In this document: positions 48,828 through 60,943 of the stretch, piece by piece | How positions within the stretch are numbered: position 1 is the first letter of the stretch | How the letters are laid out: the number at the start of each line of letters is the position of its first letter | NCBI RefSeq assembly: GCF_030253575.1 | Contig: NC_080560.1 | Span: 8,242,501-8,306,500, forward strand | Direction of reading: 5' to 3' | DNA length: 64,000 nucleotides | Source: Rhododendron vialii | Lineage: Eukaryota; Streptophyta; Magnoliopsida; Ericales; Ericaceae | The notes under the pieces: model-generated | The model's input: only the letters and a program-made list of their open reading frames with translations | What the model was told of the DNA's origin: nothing | The model's database searches: none | Made by a program: the position numbers and the translations under genes

Positions 48828-50652
48828 TTAATCTTTAGTCACTTTTAATAGCCGTTAAAGATCTTAAAATAGTTTCTAAATGGTATTGTCTAATCCAAAC
48901 ATGGCAAGAATGTCAAGAATTAGAGACTAGACATTTTCCTGTGATTTTTTTACGCGAAGAGTTATTTGGTATCTTAATGATTTTGAGGATGCAAGGGCAT
49001 CAAAAAGTGTTAATGGGCCTAAAACGGAGGGAGGTCGATGGATTGGAGTTTGACTGGAAGAACACAGTCCAGACATGATCTGGTCTTTGGTTTTGTCAGA
49101 TATATATGTTTCTTAGCATTCTAGTCATATTTTGAGAAAAACAACATCTGAACACAATTCCAAAAATTGTAATGGCTTATACGACTAAATGCTAATAAAA
49201 GGTACAAGTTGAAAGGAGTAGATAGTTTAAGGTGGTCAAGTGTCAAGTTACATTCTCTCACATTATAAGGTGGTAAATAGAATCCATCCGTCAATGTACT
49301 CTAACTCAGTTGGCATCTGGGAAGGGTCAGGGTTTGAGTCACGTTGTGAGTACTTGGAACTCAGGGCTATAGATAGTCAAACAAACTTAGTGTGGACTAA
49401 CTTACTAATTAACTTCCTGCTAGCTAAGTCCCATTGATCTATACGTACAATATTTTGGGACAAAAAAATAATAGAATAAATTCATCTCATAATTGGTTGA
49501 AAGTACTCGGATTGCTTCAAATGGAAGTTGCAACACTTTTACTCGACCTTCATTCAATGTTTTTTTTTGTTCTTTCCAATCCAAGCAATGTTGCGTGAAT
49601 CGATTACTTTCAGAAAATTGTTCAGACAAAGTCATACGCTAAACGAACTGATGACTTAGAAGAGTGGAAAAGGTGAGTAAATAATTGAATAACGTGTTTA
49701 AAATAATTGCTCAATATAGTAGGGTTCATTGTAAATCTGGTGGTGGCATTGATAACACGTAAAATCCCGTTTAAAGTAGTACTTCATACTTAGGTGTATT
49801 TGCCATAATTGAGAGAATTAATTATATATTCTTAAGAAAATCATATCATTTTTTTTATTATGGAAGTAAAATTATAAATAAACTGCATTACAAGTTGATA
49901 ATATTTGCTGAAAATGGTTGAAAATCAGCTTTGTAAGTACAAGTATAAAATTTGATTCAAAAGGCAACCTAAAATTAGCCTTCTCTAGAATTATATTTTG
50001 GACACGGGAATTGATATTTACGCTCCACTTTTAACGTGAAGTTACTAATAGCTTCATGAACAAAATGGAGCGCCCTGCATAAAAAAGGGAGCGCGAATAT
50101 TAATTTCCTTTTTTGCCTTTCAAAAGTTCCTAAAATTTCAAAATCGGTTGATAAGAATTTTGACAGACACTCACAACGACTTTTTAGAATTTCTATTCTA
50201 AGATTTTTTTTCCTTAACTGTGCACTTACATGATGTTTGTGTCCTTCACATGGAGCCCGTGCCTTTTTTTTTTTTGTCATTCGTTAAATTTAATTTACTC
50301 TATTTTAAAGGATTTGGAGAGGGAGATGAATACTTACAAGAATCGAACCATGTCCATCGGTAATCAGTACATGTGCATGAGAGTATAAGAGAGGCACCAA
50401 CTGTACTCCACTACATTTGCGAGCCCGCGCCAATTTACGTAGTGTACTTTATTTGCACTCTGTGGAAATTGTAATTTCTCTCGTTTTATTCTAACCCGTC
50501 ACATTAAAAGCGTTGTTTCAACCAATTAGTATTCTAAACAAACTCATTAATGCTCATCCAATTAGGACCCTTATCACGTTACCAAATATGTCCAACTCCT
50601 TGTAGCACACAACCAGGCAATACAAAGCACCTCACCCAGTTGCTCTACATAA

Positions 50653-50654
<2 letters not shown>
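48828..50654. other. Intergenic with a possible SINE remnant
   Basis: At about 49285-49440 CTAACTCAGTTGGCATCTGG resembles a tRNA-type A box and GGGTTTGAGTC a B box, as in tRNA-derived SINEs. No clear tail or target duplication was seen. The rest holds nothing recognisable. Confidence 0.35.

Positions 50655-50655
<1 letters not shown>

Positions 50656-50697
<42 letters not shown>
50656..50697. repeat. CT microsatellite in a probable 5' UTR
   Basis: About 21 CT units just upstream of the probable first, non-coding exon of the small gene at 51897-52160. Similar pure tracts lie at 53769-53806 and (as GA) 57317-57358. Confidence 0.8.
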
Positions 50698-50701
<4 letters not shown>

Positions 50702-50766
50702 GGTGGCAGGTTGAACTGTTGAAGGGTTTTCGTTGGTCTACTTTCACAGTTCAAACTAATTTAAAG

Positions 50767-51892
50767 GTATGGTTTTATGATTAGTGTTTTTGGGTAGAGA
50801 GATGTTTTTTTTCCTATATTGCTCGGCTTTGGGTTGAGATATGTTCCGGAATAATATCTGATATACTTTTCTTTTTGTTCTTGTTTGGGTCCATTTTTCC
50901 TGTTCATCTAGATCTTCTGAAGTAAACAGCTAGATTTATCTAAATCTCAATACTTCTGCAAAAAGAAGGGCACACCAATGCCCGTAACCATGGAAATCTT
51001 ACGAAACCGAATCCTAATCCCTAGCTAATTAAGATCATAAACTTATGCCTCAATACACACCCCTTTCGTCGAGTGTATGGTAGGCATTATGCAATATACG
51101 AATTTTTTGCTCGTGATGTGGATTTTTGTGGCCCGACCTATGAAATTTTGTGGTGCTTCATCGCAGGAGTATGAATTTTTGTGGTCAAAACATTTAAATT
51201 TATACGAACTTTTGTGGTCAAACATATAAATTCTTGTGGTACAATTGATTAATTTTTGTGGTCCACCTTAGGGATTTTGTGGTTCCAAAAAGACGATGCT
51301 ATTAATGTTATGAATTTTTGAGGACCAACAAATGAACTTTGTTTGCGTTGGTTATGAATTGAATTTCCGTAGTCCAAGATACAAAATTTACCTTGTTTGA
51401 TTACGTTTGTTGTGGTGTGACATGAATTTTTGTGGCTCGAGATACAAAATTGTATACACACACTTCTCTTTTAAGATCGAGGTGTGTTCTATTATAGCCT
51501 TGTTTGCCAAAGAACTTGGGCTTTCCCTCTTCCATTAAGTGATATAAAAAAAAACATATACCAAGGCTATGTTAGAATTATTGTGATTCTGTTATTTTTT
51601 TCAATCAAAATATTCATAAAAGAAGGATGTCATGCCTAAGAAAATTAGCCAAGTTTTTTTGTATTCTTCACCCAAAGAAAAAGCAATGAAAAACGAACGA
51701 AAGGAGGAGCCCACAAGACGAAGGATGGATACCAACCAGACGATTTTATGTTATTCGTGTTTTAATATTGATGGGATTTTATTTTGTGTCTTGCTTATTT
51801 ATTTGTTTTTAATAGCAAATCAAAGATTCAGGTTATCAAAGAAGACCTTTTTAATTAATTTATTTCAAGTAATAAATTCCAATTGTGTATAG
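50767..51892 (+). other. Probable 5'-UTR intron of the small gene
   Basis: The donor TTTAAAG/GTATGG at 50767 and the acceptor GTGTATAG at 51891-51892 lie 4 bp before the ATG. The intron is AT-rich and holds no coding frame of note. Its inner part (about 51100-51440) repeats a GAATTTTTGTGGTC-like word at irregular intervals. The intron is inferred from splice signals only. Confidence 0.5.
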
Positions 51893-51896
51893 AACT

Positions 51897-52160
51897 ATGG
51901 GAAGCAAAAAGGCACCAAGTTGGGATGAACAATGGGGAGGTGGTGAAGACGAACACGACGTGGCCGTGACCAATGGTAACAAAAGGCTGGGCGGCGGCAG
52001 CAGCAAGAAGATGGAGGAGGCGAAGGCGGCGGCTTCAGCTGGGCTAGGCAAGGCAAAGGCGGCTGCGGTTGTGGGAGCCCAGAAGGTGCGGAGCGGGACC
52101 TCTGCCGGTATCAAATGGGTCAAGAACCAGTACCAGAAAAAAAGCTCCTCGAATAAATGA
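51897..52160 (+). CDS. Small plant protein of unknown function
   Basis: 87 residues from MGSKKAPSWDEQWGGG to SSSNK. It has an acidic Gly-rich start, a central Lys/Ala stretch (KKMEEAKAAASAGLGKAKAAA) likely to be helical, and a conserved-looking end (VGAQKVRSGTSAGIKWVKNQ). Plants have a family of short proteins starting MGSKK-PSWADQW and ending GIKWIKNQ-K with no known function, and this seems to be one. The upstream in-frame Met (51885) would lie inside the predicted intron. There is no signal peptide or membrane segment. The higher G and C content of the frame than of its flanks supports a real gene. Confidence 0.75.
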   Translation: MGSKKAPSWDEQWGGGEDEHDVAVTNGNKRLGGGSSKKMEEAKAAASAGLGKAKAAAVVGAQKVRSGTSAGIKWVKNQYQKKSSSNK

Positions 52161-53766
52161 ATCATCAGATATTTCAGTTCAAATACCTAAAGAAGAAAAG
52201 GATAGAAAGATTTACAACTTTGCTTCAATTTTTACATTGAGTAATTTAGATCATATTTCGTAAGTCTATTTCATAGAACTTTGCTTGTATTTCTATCTTA
52301 TTTCACAAGGGCTTATTGACATTTTTTTGGATGATATATTGTTTGAGTTTCATCGACGTCCCCAAATTAGACATTGTGTCAATTTCTTTCTCAAGAATGT
52401 ATTTATGTTTAATTATAATTAGCTTGGTACCTGAGGTTGTCGAAATTCTTTTTTGATAAGAGAAAGAAATTTATAAATCTTCCAAAAAAAAAAAAAGTTT
52501 GCTGAAAGGAATTGGTCAAACCACCATCGTCTTCAGTTGTTTTTATTTACAGTATTTTTTGTTTTACTGTCAACCGTGGTGCAATTTTGGACTGAGCAAT
52601 GACCGGGAACCGACAACACACAAGGCCCACTTCGGATCCCGTACGGATGATCCGAGCCGTTCAGCGATTTAAAAATAAAAAAATCCCGAATGGGCTCTAT
52701 GAAAAATCAGTTCAATCCGATATGTATAGGTACTCGATCTAAAATTACATTTTTTATTGGCCGTTGGTGGCCTTAGAATTTTCGATAAAAATTGAACAAA
52801 AATCCATATATTAGACCCGAAATTGAAAACGGACAATTTCAGTAAAAGGTCTGTGAGTTAGAAGTGTTTTTTCTCATAAAGTGGGCTTCAGTGATCCCAT
52901 CGTACAGTACAAGAATACATGGCTGGTGTGTCCCAAGACCATTATAGGACTAATGCCCAGCAGACCCAATTTGCGGGTGTTTTGAGCTTTGAACTCAGAA
53001 ATTACGAATATATGCATATGTTCTAAATAAAACTCGACGTGACAAAGAATTCGTTCAATGGATTTTTGGATCATCAAAAGACCAATAATCTTGTCCATTT
53101 GACTTATTGGTTGGACATAAGAAGAATGAATTTACTCATTTAATGTCGTTTGTTGGTTGAATAAGCCAATAGTCCGAATTATATTTTTTTTAGCCAAATC
53201 GGGCCTCGTCTCATTATTGGATTAGCTCGCCAAAGCCCAAATTACACACTCTAAAGGTCAAAAATCAAGTGGTCAAATGGACCATTTGTAGCCAACCCAA
53301 CAAGGCTCTGTCCCAACAGGATGGGAGGGGGGCCTGAGTGCCTAAGTAAGATGTCTCTGGTTCGATTAGATGGAGCATATGCTGTAATCTTGCCACCAAC
53401 CTCAAACACTAGCATTAGCATTTTAGAGCTACTGCACAAAATTTTCTTGTGGTCACATCTACTATATTAATTTGGAGAATCTCAAACATGTGCAAGTGAC
53501 ACGGGATTTAAATGCAAGGATTGAACAGAACCAACATCCTCTGCCCTTGGCCATGCCCCCCAATAAATGCAGAATTAAAAGCTCCCACATTTGTCCCGTG
53601 AGCTTTTTCTCACGATTCTCTTTGTACCCTCTCCTAAGAAAATAATCAATACTCCAACTTACTCCTTCGTTGGGTTGTTGGGAAGAATTGAATGCAACTT
53701 CTTCAAATGGCCATCACCACTTCCTGTCTCTCTCTCATCTCTCATCAATTTGGAGGGAGACTTTGG

Positions 53767-53768
<2 letters not shown>
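52161..53768. other. Intergenic, no gene recognised
   Basis: A segment near 52620-52720 (GGATGATCCGAGCCGTTCAG) resembles part of the fold-back at 26.7-27.05 kb. No gene or complete element was assigned. Confidence 0.35.
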
Positions 53769-53809
<41 letters not shown>

Positions 53810-54999
53810 AGCACCCCTCCTTCCTCCGTTCATCTTCAGATGCATCCTCTCTTGTTTTTTTATTTCGTTTTGGCTCGACCCAGATATATTCTTTTTGCAC
53901 CACTGAAGATATCTCTGTCAGCTTCATTATTGGTTATTGATTTTCCTCATAGCAACATACAAGTACATGCATGTTTATAATTATATATATGTGTGCGTGT
54001 GTGTGTAGTTATTACGCACATGTATACGTAGTGCTTCTTTTGTTGTGATCTTCTGTTTCTTCGTGATTTCTTTATTTTGTTGATTTCAAATGAGATATTA
54101 CAAAAGATAAAATAACTAGTTTGGTTTTTTTCTTTTCTTTTTGTTCCTTTCTTAGTCCCAAGAATGTTTGTCTGATGGTTTTTGACATTCTTCTTTTGGG
54201 TAATGATTTTCACACTCTTTTTTCTTTTGATAAATGCACTTGATTTCTTGTTATTTAGTGAAACTTTTATTTGTAACATTTTCACTAAAAGACCAAAAAT
54301 GAAGTGCATTTATATGTGAAATTCATTTTTCCTTCGGGGAAGACTGTTCATTGTGAAACTTCAGCCTTTATCTATAGGGTATTTAAGCCCCTGTTGAGTC
54401 TTCGTGAAGCAAATTAACATTACTTAAGTGAAATGTAAAGTTATGGAGAAATCCCTGACGGAAATAGGCACGTTGCTTGCCAAAGCATCAGCGCATTTGT
54501 TGGCTTTTGGATTTATATTTTTGTTCGACCCAGCTGCATACATCCCCGTGAGGAACTTCAAAAGTTGCGACGGAAAAAGAAAATTACACAACACGGGATA
54601 TTGGTGCGGTTCAATAAGAAAGCAGTGCTCAAGATATTTGGGTTCTACTTTTTGATTGAGCCGTGCCAATATCACGTGTTACTGCTCTCAATCCCTCTCG
54701 TTCTCTGATGCCTCTTTCGGTAACGTCAAGAAGTAAAGGTAGTTCCTCTGTTTTTTTTTTTCCCCCCCAATGGTTTCCTTCCCCTTTATCATTAATGATG
54801 CGTGTTGCATACTTCTCCTAGACTGTGCTTGCTTGCAGTCCTTGTTCTATGCTCTTACATATCTTGCAGAAATACTGATCAAGACTTGTTTGGCGAACAA
54901 CTTTCAAAAACAGTTTTCGGGAGAGTTTGTCCAAAACTAGAGGTGGGAATGTCTGATACGACACGAGAACACGACACGAACTCTACATAAAATTAGCTG
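53769..54999. other. Intergenic after a CT tract, no gene recognised
   Basis: The CT tract at 53769-53806 and its surroundings look like a plant leader sequence, but no coding frame follows. On the minus strand at about 54440-54520 the words NPKANKCADALA recall the end of a retroelement RNase H domain. The match is too short to call. Confidence 0.35.
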
Positions 55000-55006
55000 A
55001 GTTAAA

Positions 55007-55323
55007 GTCAGCTATTTCTGATACGGAACACGAATATGATACAACGTGATAACACGAAAAGCTAAACATGTCGGGTTAGGGTTTAGAGAATTTTGATACG
55101 AACACGAGATAACACGACATGAATGCAACACGACACGACTCGGGGTGAAAATTTATGAAAGAACACGATAACACAACACGAAGTTGGCGGGTTATTAGGG
55201 TCGGTTATTTTTTACACGGAACACGAATATGACATGACACGATAATACAAAAAGTTAAATAGATCGTGTTAGGGTTGAGAGAATTCTAACATGAACGGGA
55301 GATGAACATGCGCGACACGACAC
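55007..55323. repeat. Tandem duplication rich in ACACGACACGA words
   Basis: Two diverged copies (55007-55139 and 55200-55323) share GAACACGAATATGA, ACACGATAA-type, GTTAGGGTT and GAGAATT words in the same order. Extra ACACGACACGA motifs flank them from about 54956. Confidence 0.7.
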
Positions 55324-55853
55324 ATTGTCCCCTCCTATCCAAAACAGCCCCATTTTGGAAAGGAAAAGAAAAACTCAGAAATAGATCCCATCATCTGGAA
55401 AAGTATATTATGCATGTACAGATGTACTTAGGAAATGATTATGGAATAGAAACAATATCGCTATCGAAATTCAAATTTGGAAGGTGTGCTGCCAAATTGG
55501 TTAGAACATAGGCCACCAAATATGGTAATTTGTTTTTCCCTCATTCTTGTTGTAGAATTTTTTTTTTTTTTTAAATTTTTATCGTCTACTCTTGTTGTAG
55601 TTCACATGCTTCTTCAAGAACATATGAGTTGCTCAAGTTGTAATGAGTTTCGTCTCCCAATATTGATTGGATACGGGAACCTGCATGTAGTGCAAGGGCA
55701 CATTACAAGGGTGTAGTGCACAATGTCAATGCGAGTCCATTCTACAATCAATGATCCAGATTTCAAAAAATATCCTACACTTTTGAAAAATACTTTCGGA
55801 CGGCTTGGATTTTACACTACATATCTAGAGTGCACCCATTCACTACAACGTTC

Positions 55854-55929
55854 CGGGTCCAGGCGGGTCCCATGTTTCATTCCACAGACATCGGGTCCAG
55901 GCGGGTCCCATGTTTCATTCCACAGACAT
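55854..55929. repeat. Perfect 38-bp tandem duplication
   Basis: The unit starting CGGGTCCAGGCGGGTCCCAT occurs twice with no mismatch (55854-55891 and 55892-55929), so it is a recent event. The DNA from 55930 to 56689 holds no recognisable gene. Confidence 0.9.
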
Positions 55930-56689
55930 CGCAGAAACATACGCAGTGATCCGCCACAGCAAAATGTGAAGTCACAAATTTTGTTCTCACTCGCAGTGTT
56001 CGTTTATCAATTGTTTTTCTTCCCATCATTTGGACCATGCGGAAAATGAATTTTTATGGTGGCCAAGGGCATAGGATCCTGTGTACTAATTTCTTGCTTT
56101 TTGTTATATGTTCTAATGCACCTAAGCACCTTTGTGTCGTGTAACGACGTCGGTGTTCGTGTTTTCAAATTTCTTTACATCTTGCAATTGAAAGCACCCT
56201 TTTTTGTGTGTTGAGAATGCCATCGAAAGCACCCTGAGAGAGATGGGGCATAGGATCCATGGCCATAGCGGACACGATGGGCTCAATTTTTGTATGCCAT
56301 CTTCACCATATCTCGTCTAACGCAAAAATGAAAAATAAAAAATAGGCTCCCAAACAGGCTCATAATATCCAAACAAAACAAATATACTCCCTCTCCACGG
56401 ACTAAAGCAAACCGCCTAGCTCAACCTTAAAACACTATCAAGTATCAACACTAGTGTTGTGCGGGGGGCCACCAAAAGACCCAACCGCACAAGAAACAAT
56501 TGATGGTTACGAATATTGCACCGAAGAAACAAAAAACCTATAACAAGATTACAACCGGAGGAAATGATCAGAGACAGAGATTAATTACACTAATTTTGGA
56601 AATTTGTTCCAATCTATAACAAGTATGGTGATCCTAATAGCCTCACCCATTACAATCAATAATTACTGTTTGCACATAAGAGGGTGAGC

Positions 56690-56920
56690 GAACCCAAGTG
56701 AATTGACTTGGTGGTCTGGAAGGTAGGGAATTCACTTCCACAAAAGATCTCCGGTTCGATTTCCTTGTCGGCAATCCTTGTGGCCAACTGGCCCCGTTTT
56801 CACATGTGTAAAACAACTGTAGAAGGAGGCTGACTCGAGGGGCTGTAGGAATTGGTATGAGACACCCATAATTTGGTCTAAGACCTTCTCCCGTCTCGAT
56901 CCATTAAAAAAAAAAAAAAA
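56690..56920 (+). mobile_element. tRNA-derived SINE
   Basis: It contains TTGGTGGTCTGGAAGGTAGGG in the A-box region, the B box GGTTCGATTTCC (56753-56764), a unique body ending CTCCCGTCTCGATCCATT, and a poly(A) tail at 56906-56920. The length of about 230 bp and the layout fit plant SINEs. The exact left end and the target duplication were not resolved. Confidence 0.65.
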
Positions 56921-56958
56921 CAACAGAGAGAGAGAGAGAGTAACAACAAATGGAGGAG

Positions 56959-57312
56959 TTAGAGTTCTTCTGGGATGCTCTCCAGGGCTGGCCTCCAGCT
57001 TCCATTTGGGCCTCCACTTGTTCCAAATTGAGAAACCTTTTCTTCTTCTCTTCAGCTTCATTTCACTTAACAACTGCTCCACAGAAGAGTACTTGGATTC
57101 ATTGTTCTTCAAAAACTGAACCAACTCTCTTGTGTCACCACAACTCTGATCCTCACCCCTGTTCCACTTTTTGAATTATTCCCATGATTGTATTTACTAC
57201 CGTTGTCGCCACCCTCCTCCTTACTTGGCTACATTGCTTCTGCTTCTCTAATTGGTTGCTTACATTCCCCATTTTCCACTATAGTTGCCTGCCTTGCCAC
57301 ACAATTCCCCAT
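56959..57312 (-). pseudogene. Broken copy of a small MGNC-type plant protein gene
   Basis: On the minus strand the frame starts MGNCVARQATIVENGE (MGNC is a likely N-myristoylation and palmitoylation start). It runs with one in-frame TAG after REAEAM to GVRIRVVVT. A frame change then leads to ELVQFLKNNESKYSSVEQLL, and a second change restores the first frame for NGSWRPALESIPEEL and a stop. This is the plan of an uncharacterised plant family (MGNC start, VRVKVV-T-EL middle, W-PALESIPE end). The copy has one stop and two compensating frame changes. A GA tract (57317-57358) lies where the leader would be. Either a pseudogene or assembly errors; function unknown. Confidence 0.55.
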
Positions 57313-57314
57313 TG

Positions 57315-57359
<45 letters not shown>

Positions 57360-57361
<2 letters not shown>

Positions 57362-58767
57362 AAAAGTTGGGCATTTAAATAGAGAGAGGGTGGGAGAGAT
57401 CACATGAGGGTCCGGTTATTACGCCGTGTGCTTGGATCAACAAAATGTAAAGATACGTTTAATTTCTTGTGCATTTGATTCCACTGTATACGTTCTTGTG
57501 TACATCATGTGAGCACATACTTTTTTTATAACTCAAAATGTCGGGTGGGGCCAGCTTACACACACCTTATCTAATCTTTGTGGACCTAATCTCACCAATC
57601 ACCATCCACTAACGGAAAGTCGGGTCAAATCTCCATATGGATTGGTCCCGTAAGAATTGATAGTACTAAGGAAATATTGAACCAATAATCTTTTAGAAGA
57701 AGTAAACTCCTAAAGTTCTAAGTCTTTACTATGAGGCCAAACCGGTGGGGTTTATGTGAGCACATAAGCTATGCATTTTTTTTCTTTTCTCTGTGACTGT
57801 AATTTTTGGTTTTGAACGTTTCTAATGGTTTTTGTTATGATTTTAGTGGTTTTCTGTTAGTGTCTAAAATCTAGTGTATTACGAGTTAAATTGTTGTGTG
57901 ACCACATTATTATTTTTTATGATTCGAGTGTCGGAGCCACCTTACACGCACGGCGCACCTCAGTTATACTGAATTCTAAAATCCTGAAAAACCTCAATTT
58001 TAGCTCAGTCCCAACCCATATATGCTTCTAGTTTTTTTAATTTACTACCCTAGTACCCTGAAATTGTGTTCCCGGGACCCCAGGCGATATTAATAGCTTC
58101 CTTTTTTCAAAAAGACAAAAAGAAAAAAAAAGGTGGTGACAAAAAGCTTAAGCATGGTCCACCAGAGATGAATATATGCACAGGGTAGTTGCAGATGATG
58201 GAAGCCATCTTCTTTATAGGATGTCCTAGAGAACATCTTTGGTTAGATTTGTTGAGACCTGTCCAAATTTGGTTAAGCTAAGTCTCTGAAGGCAAGGGCA
58301 CGTTTGATCGATTGTCGGATTATTTTTACTAAGAATTGGATAAGATGAGATTAAGGGCAAAAATAGAGCAGACAAGTGGGGTCCCGGAGATAATAAATAG
58401 TAGAATTATACGAATATTGAGATTTGGTATACATCTCATGAATGGAGTCAGGGAGGGGCCAGTAAGAGCAGTCGCCCCTGCAAGAAGAAAAACAAACACT
58501 ACTATTATATGTAAAAAAAAAATTCCTATGAAAGTATATAGGCTCACCCCTGTGTAGAATTTAGAAAAAAAAATTGTAACCTTTGAACTACTAGGATAAC
58601 AATATTAATTACCGAAAGCTAATGGCTAAAATATAACAAAAAATAAAATTATAGGATTAATATTGTGAATATTCAAATAATAAACTTTCACATTTCGTTA
58701 GATGAATTTAGTGTTTTATAATTTTTTTTTTTCCAAAATCTCAATAGCATACCAAATATGCCCCCGT
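57360..58767. other. Intergenic, no gene recognised
   Basis: Two related AT-rich segments (around 57505-57640 and 57740-57960) both contain GTGAGCACATA and TCGGG/TCGGAG words, so a weak old duplication is possible. No gene. Confidence 0.35.
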
Positions 58768-58985
58768 CACTACAAGAAAAATGGGCTTAACCGGACTTGA
58801 TATTCAGCAATTGTAAGAAACCTCGGTAAAAGTCCAACAATTACTATAGAGGAGCGGAGATTACCACACAATAATTACACTAACCCCCTCTATCTCTAGA
58901 ACAAAAAGAACAACCGCTCTTCCGATTTAGGGCTTCCCTTCTCTTCGCCGGTTCGCCTCCTCTCTCTCTCTCTCGATCTCGATAG

Positions 58986-59111
58986 ATGGAGATGGAAGCG
59001 AAGGAGGAACAAAGAGAGAACGAAGTGATTCCTTCATCGGACGAGAGCCGTTCCGTCAGCGATGACCATCATCTTGTGCTTTCCGGAGTCTGGATTGGAT
59101 TGATTTCTCAG
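58986..59111 (+). pseudogene. First-exon-like fragment, unrecognised
   Basis: After a CT-rich leader (58950-58985) the frame reads MEMEAKEEQRENEVIPSS and on through SVSDDHHLVLSGVWIGLISQ, then a strong donor CAG/GTAAGT. It looks like a real first coding exon of 42 codons. A possible next exon (59890-59952, AQNKKGEGIQTAHFEM) follows an acceptor. I do not recognise the protein. It lies 200 bp inside the CACTA terminus, so it may be captured host sequence or a gene using the element's DNA. Confidence 0.35.
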
Positions 59112-60396
59112 GTAAGTAATAAATCTTAAAATAATCTTTGTAAATGTAATTTTTGGTTCTAGAGCTCGACTTCTTGAAGTGATTACTACCAAAATCGATC
59201 GTTCTTCATGCCTTCTTCGTAATAGACCGATTCGAGCTCGAAACAAGCATAATCGAAGGCTGAGATGCGCGATTTGGGTTTGAAAAGGTCCACATGGTGT
59301 CCGAGAGTACTCAAATCGTTGGAATACAGTTCGAATTAGGTGCGAAAAACTTTGATTCAGCGAAATAGGGCTAGATTTAGGGCTACGAAGCCTGGCTGGC
59401 TGTGATATGGAGATTTAGGGTCCCGATTTGGCAATTGGTTCCAGCTCGCCTTCGAAGGTTGGTTGTGATGCTTTGGATTTTTAGGCTTATTCTTGTGTGT
59501 GTGTGTGTGTGTGTGTGTGTGCCGGTTGCGTTTTTAGGTGGTTTATGTGAGTTCGGTTTGTTTTTGTGACCATCAAATTCTGTGTGTTTCCTGGGTGCGT
59601 TTTGAGGTGCTCCGGCTGTTGTTTCTCTGCAATTATCTGTATGTTTCTCGATGTTTTCCTCTCTTTTTTTCTTTTCGCTCCAACGGATCTAGGTTTCACT
59701 GGTCAGGGATGGGTATCTACTTAGGGTCGCGATGAAGGATGGTTTGGCGAGGGCACAAAAAGCTTGGTTTGGTGTTACGAAATTATAAAATCCTTACTTT
59801 GGCTATGGAATTACTTGTATAAATTCTGTGTTTGTGAATACTAGTTCCTGAAAATCCATCGTCATGCTAACATTTTGGTCACTATGTAGGCACAAAACAA
59901 GAAAGGAGAAGGGATTCAAACTGCGCATTTCGAAATGTTGAGTTGTACTCAGTAAGGTTCATTCTAATTTTGTTCTTGCTCAATGCTTCTATTTGATAAT
60001 GTATCACTTCATCTATGAATATGAACCATATTTGGAAACTGATAAGGTACATGATATTCTTATTCAAGGGGCCAGGTTAATTGGGATTTCTGTAAGACCA
60101 CTCCTCTGGTATGAGAGTTGATTAACCCAAAAATTGAAACCACTTTTGTAGTATGAGGGCCTTCAAACTTATTGTTGGATATCCAAACTATTATGCTGTT
60201 AGCTAAAACGAAGCTAATTACACTTGACTATATGATATGTCAAATTCTCAAATGTCGGTGATTTATCTTCCATGGAGCATCATGGAAGATAAACTTTGAT
60301 AAGCATGAGAGATTAAACTTACTGTTGTTATTTTCTAGTTGCCCTCCTAATAGAACTGTTGTTTGTTCCTCCCTTAAATTTGCTTATTATGATGTA

Positions 60397-60526
60397 GAAG
60401 TTGGTGGAAAACGGGACACATGCAATGTTTTCGGGTGCGCTGCATGTGTTAGAGCACGGAAGCAGTTGAGCATACACGAGGCGCCGAATATCTTGACAAT
60501 TGTTTTGAAGAGATTTCAATTTTCAG
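60397..60526 (+). pseudogene. Exon fragment of a ubiquitin-specific protease (UBP)
   Basis: After an acceptor-like ATGTAG the frame reads EVGGKRDTCNVFGCAACV, then RARKQLSIHEAPNILTIVLKRFQ, followed by a donor (TTTTCAG/GTAC). The second part is the highly conserved segment of plant UBPs near the catalytic fold, with the preceding Cys pairs of the zinc-finger-like insert. No catalytic Cys box or His box was found upstream or downstream, so only this exon is present. The surrounding CACTA signals suggest transposon capture. Confidence 0.7.
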
Positions 60527-60943
60527 GTACTATTATCTGCTCTAGGTCTACATTGTTTTCTGAAGTTCTTTTCATTACGACATTAAAGGTATTATGTTGG
60601 TGAGTATGATGTAAGTTGCCCTTTCCAATTACGTGTGACTAAGACATGACTGTGGTGATTTGTATCTCTCTCTCTCTATGGTGCGTGTGTGTTTATACAC
60701 TTAATTAGCTTGACTTGACTTGACTTGTCAGCTGTATCTTGTTGTTACTGTAGTAATTCTTCGCCTCTATCATTTTATTTTCTCCTTAGGTAACAAAAGT
60801 TTCATACTAGATTCAACATTTTGTTACTATCACTCATCGGGGTGTATACTTATCCGGGCAGATTCAACATTCTGTTACTATCACTTTGAATGATTCTCAA
60901 ATGTTCCCAAGTCATTCCCTCTCCTACCTTTTTATTATTCAAC

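Noticed and set aside
53591..53980. Frame with a long Ser-Leu run next to a CT tract
   Set aside because: The run is translation of the microsatellite; no conserved coding was seen around it.
54424..54675. Minus-strand frame with NPKANKCADALA, resembling the end of retroelement RNase H
   Set aside because: Only about 12 residues look alike; no catalytic residues, tail or boundaries support an element.
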